NCBI RefSeq assembly: GCF_030209755.1 | Contig: NZ_JARVRH010000049.1 | Location: 1-39,383 of the forward strand | Direction: 5' to 3' | Length of the DNA stretch: 39,383 bases | DNA from: Arthrobacter sp. efr-133-TYG-118 | GTDB lineage: Bacteria; Actinomycetota; Actinomycetes; Actinomycetales; Micrococcaceae | Shown: positions 33,813 through 39,383 of the stretch, one piece after another | How positions within the stretch are numbered: position 1 is the first letter of the stretch | How the letters are laid out: each line of letters opens with the position of its first letter | The notes under the pieces: model-generated | Databases searched by the model: none | Told to the model about the DNA's origin: nothing | The model's input: only the letters and a program-made list of their open reading frames with translations | Made by a program: the position numbers and the translations under genes

Positions 33813-34460
33813 ATGTACAAAAAACTTCGCACCATGCAGACCATCGACGAATCCGGTGCCGTCCTCATCGTCCGCCTCGAGAACGCTGACGTGGCAGAAC
33901 GCGTCGCCGAAGCGGCGATCGCCGGAGGTTTTCGCGCCCTTGAAATCACGCTTTCGATCCCGGGTGCGGTGGACGTGATCCGACGGCTCTCTGCCAAGCA
34001 CGGGCCCAGTGGAGTAGCGATCGGAGCCGGAACGGTGCTGGACGAGCACTCAGCCTATGAGTGCATCCGCGCCGGTTCTGATTTCCTGGTCAGTCCCCAG
34101 CTGAACCCGGCGATGATCCGGATGGCCAACCGGTACCAGGTGCCGACAATCAGCGGGGCGTATACACCGACGGAACTTGTCGAGTCTGCCGAAGCCGGCG
34201 CTGACATTCTCAAGGTCTTTCCCACGGAAGCCGGCGGCATCCCCTATGTGAAGGCGGTCCTCGCCCCGCTGGCGCACCTGCCGGTCATGCCGGCAGGCGG
34301 CGTCACCCCCGGGAATGTCGCGGAATGGTTCGCCGCCGGAGTCGCCTGCGTTGGGGTCGGCAGTGCCGTGACCAAAGCATGGCAGCCCGACGGCGACTTC
34401 TCCCGTGTCACCGAGGCCGCCAGGGAGTTCCTGTCGGCAGTGGCAGAGGCCCGCAAGTGA
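33813..34460 (+). CDS. KDPG/KHG-type aldolase
   Basis: A 215-residue class I aldolase of the bifunctional 2-keto-3-deoxy-6-phosphogluconate / 4-hydroxy-2-oxoglutarate family. E44 in ALEITLSIPGA and the Schiff-base lysine K134 in DILKVFP match the known catalytic residues, and MPAGGVTPGNVAEWF binds the phosphate. It would release pyruvate from a 2-keto-3-deoxy acid or its phosphate. The start at 33813 follows GAAAGGCC; the open frame extends upstream into the operator region. The gene ends in a GTGA overlap with a P-loop kinase gene. It is divergent from the oxidoreductase operon with shared operators. Confidence 0.9.
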   Translation: MYKKLRTMQTIDESGAVLIVRLENADVAERVAEAAIAGGFRALEITLSIPGAVDVIRRLSAKHGPSGVAIGAGTVLDEHSAYECIRAGSDFLVSPQLNPAMIRMANRYQVPTISGAYTPTELVESAEAGADILKVFPTEAGGIPYVKAVLAPLAHLPVMPAGGVTPGNVAEWFAAGVACVGVGSAVTKAWQPDGDFSRVTEAAREFLSAVAEARK

Positions 34461-35005
34461 CGACCCCGAAGGTCTTCATTGTCATTGGCCCTGCAGGATC
34501 CGGAAAGACGACCATTGCCCAGCAAAAAGCAAAAGAGCACGGAGCTGCGTATCTGGACAAGGACCGGATCTGTGGCCGCCTTGTCGAGTTTGCCTTGAAT
34601 GCAGCTGGACACGACCCCAACGATCGGGAATCCAATGGGTTTTACCGGGAGAATGTTCTGCCCCTGGAATACGAGACGCTCATGGATGTAGCCGGAGCGA
34701 ATCTGCGACTGGGACGATCCGTCGTGCTCGATGCACCCTTCGGCGCGTACTTCGCCGTACCGGACTACCTGACGCGCGCCGCAGAAGAATTCCGCTGGCC
34801 TCCCACGGAGACCACGGTGATGCGGGTGCGGGTCCCCCAGGATACTCTCCGGGGCCGACTCATTCAGCGAGGCTTGGAGAGGGACCGCTGGAAACTTGCC
34901 CATTGGGACGAGTACTGGGCATCGTACGGCAGCTTGGACTGCACCTGGTCCGGAGTCCGTTTCCTTGATCTCAACAATGAGAAGTCCCTGCCAATTCAGG
35001 GATGA
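34457..35005 (+). CDS. P-loop kinase/AAA-type NTPase, possibly a sugar-acid kinase
   Basis: A 182-residue P-loop protein. Walker A GPAGSGKTT lies at residues 11-19 after strand VFIVI. A DKDRICGRL motif near residue 35, VVLDAPFGAY near residue 90 and an Arg-rich lid (LRGRLIQRGLERDRWK) resemble gluconate/shikimate/cytidylate-type small kinases. The GTG start overlaps the aldolase stop (GTGA), so the two are made together. A role in phosphorylating the aldolase substrate, for example a 2-keto-3-deoxy acid or gluconate-like acid, is an attractive inference but not proven. It is not a PfkB-type KDG kinase. Confidence 0.75.
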   Translation: MTTPKVFIVIGPAGSGKTTIAQQKAKEHGAAYLDKDRICGRLVEFALNAAGHDPNDRESNGFYRENVLPLEYETLMDVAGANLRLGRSVVLDAPFGAYFAVPDYLTRAAEEFRWPPTETTVMRVRVPQDTLRGRLIQRGLERDRWKLAHWDEYWASYGSLDCTWSGVRFLDLNNEKSLPIQG

Positions 35006-35105
35006 CTCTTTAGGTCCGGCTCGTATGGATAGGCCCACCGCTTGTCCTCCCGTTACGTGCCAGCGACAGGTTTGGACCTCCCGTTCGCCGAATCGAAAAT
35101 GACCG

Positions 35106-35134
35106 TTGACAGAGCGGGCAAGCCTACGTATTGT
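35106..35134 (+). promoter_or_regulatory. predicted promoter of the MHS transporter gene
   Basis: TTGACA (35106-35111), a 17-base spacer and TATTGT (35129-35134) form a good -35/-10 pair. Operator-like repeats follow at 35138-35193. The transcript would have a leader of about 245 bases; within 35194-35385 I see no gene and no recognisable riboswitch. Confidence 0.55.
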
Positions 35135-35137
35135 TGC

Positions 35138-35193
35138 TTGCAACCGATCTCAGCAACCGATCTCATGTATGAAATTTGTTGCAATCGATCTCA
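35138..35193. promoter_or_regulatory. three operator-like repeats upstream of the MHS transporter
   Basis: TTGCAACCGATCTCA (35138-35152), GCAACCGATCTCA (35153-35165) and TTGCAATCGATCTCA (35179-35193) are reverse complements of the 33684-33711 repeats. The first two are head-to-tail with the same unit spacing. They cover the predicted transcription start, so they should mediate repression, most likely by the LacI protein at 31696-32691. Confidence 0.65.
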
Positions 35194-35385
35194 CGGGAGA
35201 GAGGCAGGATCAGGTTCTTTCCCAACTGCTAGTTAGGCAGCGCCTATGCGTTGCGCCGGCACTCGGCCTTGGCAGTCGGCCGTCCCGTCGAGCCGGGTTA
35301 CAGCCGGGCCAGACCCGCACACCGTTTCAGGTGTCCGGGAATTCCAATACCCCTTCGCAGCAAATGTGAAAATATGGAGAGTTCA

Positions 35386-36804
35386 ATGAAGACCTCAAAA
35401 GAAGCCGTCGGCAGTCCAGACCCTTCGGAGCTTCCCGAAGTGACTGAGCCGCGACGACGCACCGTCAATATGGTGGCAGGCACGATCGGCCACTTCGTGG
35501 AGTGGTACGACTGGTACGTCTACGGGCTGCTGGCTGCGGTGTTCGCGGGACAGATATTCCCAAGCGGGTCCCCGTTCGCTTCCCTCATCGCAGCACTGCT
35601 CACCTACGCGCTCGGGTTTGTTGTACGCCCGCTGAGCGGAATCATCATCTCTCCACTGGCCGACCGTTTCGGCCGACGGCTCATCCTGACGCTGTCCATC
35701 TCCGGGATGGCGCTCGGCGCTCTGATCATCGGCCTCACTCCTTCATTTGCGACCATCGGCTATGCAGCGCCCGTTCTCTTTCTGGTTGCACGCATCCTCC
35801 AGGGAGTCTCGGCCGGTAGCGAGGGGCAGAGCGCCATCGCATTCATGGTTGAACACGCCCCCGCGAACCGGAGGGGCCTGTTCGGTTCGTTCACCAACAT
35901 GGCAAGCGGTCTCGCGACCCTCGTAGCGACCGGCGCCGCGGCAATGGTGACATCATCCTTTGCTCCGGCGGACCTCGCCGCCTGGGGTTGGCGCATCCCG
36001 TTCGTCGCGGGGGGCATCCTGGGCGTCGTCGGCCTTATCGTGCGGGCCCGCGCGGACGAGACCCCTGAGTTTGAGGCAACTGCCCTCGTGGACCAGAAGT
36101 CCGCGCCGGCGCGACTGTGGGAGCTGCTTCGCGAACACCCGAAGGCTCTGCTTCAGGCAGCGGCGCTCTCCGCCCCGGCCGTGGCCTACTACACCTGGGC
36201 CACCTTCCTCCCCACCTACGCCCACCTCACCACCGGCCGCGATCTGGCCTCGTCCCTGGCCGGAAGTGTCATCGGGCTGGCCCTGCTCGTTGTCATCGTG
36301 CCGGTCTGCGGCGCGCTCTCGGATCGCCTCGGCCGACGCAAAATCTTCCCGATCATCGGTGCCATCGGCATGATCGTCCTCTTCTACCCCATGCTCATGC
36401 TGCTGAACCAGCCGGGCTTCGGCGTCTACGTTCTGGTATCGGCGTCCGGATGGGTGGTTCTCGGTATCTGGCAGGCCGTCTACCCGACCATCCAGGCCGA
36501 ACTGTTCCCCGCCTCCGTCCGTGTATCCGGCATCGGCTTCGCCCACCAGATCGTCATCGCCGTCTTCGGCGGTACCGCGCCGCTGATCGCCGCCGAGTTC
36601 GTCGGCGCGGGACAGCCCATGCTTGTCGCGGTCTACATGATTGCCATTGTGGCCCTCTGCCTCATCGCCTACTTCACCCTCCCCGAGACCGGCAGCCGGG
36701 CCGGACGGGCCACCGTAGCTCCCGCGGACCCCGAGGTACTCGAAGGCGAGCACCTGCTCTTGAGCACTTCGTCCGCCGCTCACGAGGTGAAGGGTTCCCA
36801 GTAG
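35386..36804 (+). CDS. MFS transporter, metabolite:H+ symporter (MHS) family
   Basis: A 472-residue secondary transporter with about twelve membrane segments. GHFVEWYDWYVYG in the first segment and the PLSGIIISPLADRFGRR loop after the second segment are hallmarks of the MHS family (relatives carry ketoglutarate, shikimate, proline/betaine or citrate). RILQGVSAGSEGQSAIAFMVEHAPANRRG and LSDRLGRRKIFP follow. So a carboxylated substrate such as a sugar acid is plausible. I choose the ATG at 35386 because GGAGAG sits before it; the ATG at 35374 lacks an RBS. Its promoter shares operators with the oxidoreductase operon. Confidence 0.9.
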   Translation: MKTSKEAVGSPDPSELPEVTEPRRRTVNMVAGTIGHFVEWYDWYVYGLLAAVFAGQIFPSGSPFASLIAALLTYALGFVVRPLSGIIISPLADRFGRRLILTLSISGMALGALIIGLTPSFATIGYAAPVLFLVARILQGVSAGSEGQSAIAFMVEHAPANRRGLFGSFTNMASGLATLVATGAAAMVTSSFAPADLAAWGWRIPFVAGGILGVVGLIVRARADETPEFEATALVDQKSAPARLWELLREHPKALLQAAALSAPAVAYYTWATFLPTYAHLTTGRDLASSLAGSVIGLALLVVIVPVCGALSDRLGRRKIFPIIGAIGMIVLFYPMLMLLNQPGFGVYVLVSASGWVVLGIWQAVYPTIQAELFPASVRVSGIGFAHQIVIAVFGGTAPLIAAEFVGAGQPMLVAVYMIAIVALCLIAYFTLPETGSRAGRATVAPADPEVLEGEHLLLSTSSAAHEVKGSQ

Positions 36805-36985
36805 GTAAGGCTCAATCCCCAGGAAGCCACGACGGCTCGACGGGGCAAGAAGGGGCGTGACTGCCCCGGGCCTCTTCGAGCCGCCTGGCTCTCCATGGAT
36901 GCTACTTACGCAGGATCGAAATTCACATTGCGTTATGAATGAAACGAAGTTTCTCCATAGGCGCAGAACTGAGAGGACGTTCGTA

Positions 36986-37798
36986 ATGATTATCAATACG
37001 TTTTCCTATCTATGGTCATCGACCGCAATTGATGCGATTGCGGAACTGGCCGACAATGGGTATGAGACTTTTGAAGTTCCGATTAGCTCTCCACATTGTT
37101 GGCCGGATGAGATATCCGGCTCGGAGCGCTCTGCAATTTATGCAAGACTCAATGAATACGGTGCCACAATCCGGTCGCTGAATGCCGGCGGATATGACAT
37201 CAATTTGGCTAGCCCCGGCGCCAATATGCGTCGCAAAAGTATCGAGCATATCAAATCGGTGATTGACTTGGCCGTAGCTTGGGAGGTCCCCGAGGTTGTC
37301 ATATCTCCCGGAACACGGCGTCCGATGATCTCACCTTCACTGGAAGACGTGTACGGGTGGATGTACGAGAGCCTGGAGAATCTCGTTCCGCTGGCCAAAC
37401 AGGCCGGCACGCGCCTCCTTTTTGAAAACACTCCATACTGTTTCACTCCCACCATCCAGGACCTGGTCGGTGTCGTAAAAGAGATCAACGATGATTCAGT
37501 CAAGATTGTCTACGATGTCGCCAATGCTGCCTACATAGGGGAGGATCCCGTAGCGGGTTTGCTCTCCAATCACGAATCAATAGGGCTAGTGCATATCTCC
37601 GATACCGGCAGGGAAACCTGGGGTCATGATCCAATCGGCACTGGAGTGATCGACTGGGACGGGTTGGGTAAGGCCGTCAAAACAACCTGCGGAATCAATA
37701 ACGTTGTTCTTGAGATAATTCGCGAAGAGAACCCCGTACAGGAATTTAAGAAGGCAATGCAGGATCTTAAAAATCAAGGCTGGGAACTAGAGAATTAA
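36986..37798 (+). CDS. sugar phosphate isomerase/epimerase-like TIM-barrel protein (2)
   Basis: A 270-residue xylose-isomerase-like TIM barrel. Probable metal ligands are in LLFENTPYCFTP, IVYDVANAAY, GLVHISDTG and VLEIIREE (E/D/H/E). The start at 36986 follows GAGAGGACG. Base composition is clearly richer in A/T than the neighbours, especially at third codon positions, which suggests a different origin or recent transfer. It is followed 61 bp later by an SDR gene of similar composition. The 181-bp gap upstream (36805-36985) shows no gene; a small dyad GAAAC-GAA-GTTTC lies in it. Substrate unknown. Confidence 0.85.
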   Translation: MIINTFSYLWSSTAIDAIAELADNGYETFEVPISSPHCWPDEISGSERSAIYARLNEYGATIRSLNAGGYDINLASPGANMRRKSIEHIKSVIDLAVAWEVPEVVISPGTRRPMISPSLEDVYGWMYESLENLVPLAKQAGTRLLFENTPYCFTPTIQDLVGVVKEINDDSVKIVYDVANAAYIGEDPVAGLLSNHESIGLVHISDTGRETWGHDPIGTGVIDWDGLGKAVKTTCGINNVVLEIIREENPVQEFKKAMQDLKNQGWELEN

Positions 37799-37859
37799 GA
37801 ACTGCATTCGAGATCGCGATAATTTTCCTCTGAACCCCTATCAAAAAGGAGTATGTACG

Positions 37860-38651
37860 GTGAGAGCTTTGGTGAGTGGCGGAAGTAGCGGCATAGGCGC
37901 GTCTACGTGCCTGAGACTCGCAGAGGCGGCTCTTGGTCGGGGCGTGCACCCGATGATTGCGGTGTGTGGCCACGAATCGAACAGCAGCCAAGAGCAAGTA
38001 GTTCGTTCCATCCAGTCAATGGGGGGCACCGCCATCGCATTGGCAGGCGACCTCGGAGATCCTGACGTGCCAAATCAACTGGTAGAAGCTGCGGTAGCGG
38101 AGTTCGGTGGCTTGGACGCGTTGGTAGCGAATGCCGGTATCGCCAGCCCCGCTGCTATCTGTGACCTATCTGTGGAGGACTGGGAGAGCATGTTCTCCGT
38201 CAACCTCCGCGGGCCGTGGCTTCTTGCCAAAGCAAGCTACCCACATTTGAAGCAGAGCCGCGGCTCCGCTTGTTTCACCTCTTCAATGTCTGGTCAGCTA
38301 CCACACGCCGGATCAGGTGCTTACAGTCCCAGTAAAGCTGCGTTGACGATGCTGGCCCAAACACTTGCGTTGGAATGGGCACCTGACGGGATTCGTGTAA
38401 ATGTAGTCTCCCCGGGTATGACTCATACACGGATGACCGAAAAAATGTATGAAGATCCCAAAATCAAAAAGGCAAGGGAAGATATTATCCCGTTGTCAAG
38501 AATTGGAGATCCCATGGACATTGCGAACGTGATCGAATTTCTTGTGGGCCCGCTATCGGGTTATGTCACCGGGCAAGACATCTGTGTCGATGGAGGCTTC
38601 TCTAAGTCTATTCTTAGCCATATTCCTGGTCGGCCCAGCTCCAAATCTTGA
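37860..38651 (+). CDS. short-chain dehydrogenase/reductase (SDR)
   Basis: A 263-residue classical SDR. SGGSSGIGAS is the cofactor loop, VANAGIASP the NAG motif, and SSMSGQLPHAGSGAYSPSKAAL gives Ser, Tyr and Lys. SPGMTHTRM and GYVTGQDICVDGGF are typical late elements. The start is GTG with AAGGAG eight bases upstream; the frame begins very close to the cofactor loop, as in many SDRs. Composition is A/T-richer than the rest of the window, like the TIM-barrel gene before it, so the pair probably forms one transferred unit. Likely a sugar or polyol oxidoreductase. Confidence 0.85.
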   Translation: MRALVSGGSSGIGASTCLRLAEAALGRGVHPMIAVCGHESNSSQEQVVRSIQSMGGTAIALAGDLGDPDVPNQLVEAAVAEFGGLDALVANAGIASPAAICDLSVEDWESMFSVNLRGPWLLAKASYPHLKQSRGSACFTSSMSGQLPHAGSGAYSPSKAALTMLAQTLALEWAPDGIRVNVVSPGMTHTRMTEKMYEDPKIKKAREDIIPLSRIGDPMDIANVIEFLVGPLSGYVTGQDICVDGGFSKSILSHIPGRPSSKS

Positions 38652-38729
38652 CGCCCAAATCGAACGGCACCGCGTGAATTGACGTAGCCTCCGCCTGGAA
38701 TCGACGCAGGCCCCATTTCTACACCCATA

Positions 38730-38864
38730 ATGAATGCCCGCGTTTACCCGGCCCTGGCCGGTAAGCACGTGAGCATCGCCGCCGAGGGCACCGTGAGGCT
38801 GCTCTCCTTCGATGCCTGGACCATGGCTGAGATCTTTGAAGGAGCTCGTAACCTCTTCCCCTGA
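38730..38864 (+). pseudogene. fragment resembling the C-terminus of a GH32 enzyme
   Basis: A 44-codon open stretch reads RVYPALAGKHVSIAAEG then SFDAWTM, similar in layout to the last beta-sandwich strands of GH32 beta-fructosidases (compare FPPSGSLGTDVCVEGG in the intact GH32 at 10177-11715). Nothing upstream in frame continues the family, so it would be a decayed remnant. The assignment is by pattern only and could be wrong. The remaining parts of 38652-39242 hold no gene I can support, apart from the hairpin at 38985-39021. Confidence 0.35.
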
Positions 38865-38984
38865 CTCAGTCCGCACTCTCCCAGCAGGCAGCGATTGACC
38901 CCGCAGCGCTTACCCGCACAGCTGCCTACACACATCGAGGTAACGTCCGTGCCCGGTTCCGCAGATGAATTTGGCCGCGTGGGG

Positions 38985-39021
38985 ACGGGGCGGGGAACAG
39001 TGTGCCTGCTCCCCGCCCCGT
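38985..39021. terminator. strong hairpin, probable terminator
   Basis: ACGGGGCGGGGA (38985-38996) and TCCCCGCCCCGT (39010-39021) form a perfect 12-bp GC-rich stem with a 13-base loop. It lies between a plus-strand region and the 3' end of the minus-strand symporter gene, about 220 bases from the latter's stop, so it may serve either direction. Confidence 0.55.
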
Positions 39022-39242
39022 TGGCATCGGACCCGGCTCCTGCGCCCGACTTTCGGGTTACCTGTTGCGATGGAATATGCAGGGCCTGGTATCCGATGCG
39101 GCTTTTTGGAGGGGACCCCTCAGTCTCTGATTCGGTTTCGAAGAGTCCTTGGGGCGGCTGCGCGGAGATGTGTCGGTGTGTCTGGCATTCCTCCGCGTCA
39201 GTCTTCAGCCCTGGGCAGTCACCTGGCTCGTCATGGGCTCTC

Positions 39243-39383
39243 TCAGTGGGCCAGGGCTGGTTCCGTGAGCTGGAGTTTTTCCGCTTCGGCGGGCACGAAG
39301 CCAGCTTTGAGTTCGGATTGGAGCTTGCCGGTGTCGAGCGCGTGCTGCCACTTGGCGATGGCGACGCACGAGACGATGTTGGC
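39243..39383 (-). CDS. dicarboxylate/amino acid:cation symporter (DctA-like), C-terminal end only
   Basis: The last 46 codons of a minus-strand gene that continues past the window edge. ANIVSCVAIAKWQHALDTGKL resembles the final membrane segment and amphipathic tail of DctA/GltP-type symporters (typical text GN-VA-VV-AKWE-ALD). The stop is at 39243-39245. With so little sequence the family call is moderate. Confidence 0.55.
   Translation of the reverse strand, partial: ANIVSCVAIAKWQHALDTGKLQSELKAGFVPAEAEKLQLTEPALAH

Noticed and set aside
33684..35193. Repeated TGAGATCG motif as a CRISPR-like or satellite repeat
   Set aside because: Only five copies occur, in two promoter regions, without spacers of regular length; an operator role fits better.
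35194..35385. Long leader before the MHS transporter as a possible riboswitch
   Set aside because: I could not recognise a conserved riboswitch core or a clear terminator/antiterminator pair; the operators upstream explain regulation more simply.

Overview
The window is high-GC DNA with GTG starts, ATGA/GTGA gene overlaps and actinobacterial-type regulators and transporters. The inulin fructotransferase and difructose anhydride hydrolase closely resemble enzymes I know from Arthrobacter and relatives, so a soil Micrococcaceae (Arthrobacter sensu lato) is the best guess. It reads as a chain of catabolic islands for unusual carbohydrates, each with its own importer and regulator. I see no tRNA, rRNA, CRISPR array or intact insertion sequence.

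Region 1 (1-11730) is an inulin / difructose anhydride III (DFA III) utilisation locus. After a decayed IS30-like remnant and an NAD-dependent epimerase/dehydratase comes a Tat-exported inulin fructotransferase (minus strand). Facing it is a plus-strand operon: lipoprotein, two permeases, cytoplasmic DFA III hydrolase, LacI-type repressor, PfkB sugar kinase and GH32 beta-fructosidase. The implied route is: inulin is cut outside the cell to DFA III, DFA III is imported, opened to inulobiose, split to fructose and phosphorylated. Two similar operator-like dyads, one just downstream of each predicted promoter of the divergent pair, suggest that one repressor controls both arms. The importer lacks an ATPase gene here.

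Region 2 (11787-14720) holds a TDT/SLAC1-type membrane protein, a hotdog thioesterase and a short-chain dehydrogenase (minus strand), divergent from an HxlR regulator. A perfect dyad lies in the shared promoter region.

Region 3 (14840-26609) is a sulfatase island. A minus-strand operon encodes a family-5 binding lipoprotein, a DppB-type permease, a fused DppC-DppD protein, a DppF-type ATPase and two Cys-type sulfatases. A divergent plus-strand operon encodes a third sulfatase, a PadR regulator and the formylglycine-generating enzyme that activates such sulfatases. The substrate is probably a sulfated organic molecule or oligosaccharide; its identity cannot be read from the sequence.

Region 4 (26695-38651) is a sugar or sugar-acid catabolic island. 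It contains a broken MFS remnant, a DeoR regulator, an SDR, two Gfo/Idh/MocA oxidoreductases, a xylose-isomerase-like TIM-barrel protein, a VOC protein, a LacI regulator, a KDPG-type aldolase translationally coupled to a P-loop kinase, and an MHS-family transporter. Five copies of a 13-15 bp motif (core TGAGATCG then A/G then TTGC) lie in two clusters: between the oxidoreductase and the aldolase, and before the transporter. They mark a probable local LacI regulon. Two further genes (TIM-barrel protein and SDR) are noticeably richer in A/T and may be a later acquisition.

The right edge (38652-39383) holds a short fragment like the C-terminus of a GH32 enzyme, a strong hairpin, and the C-terminal end of a dicarboxylate/cation symporter that continues beyond the window.
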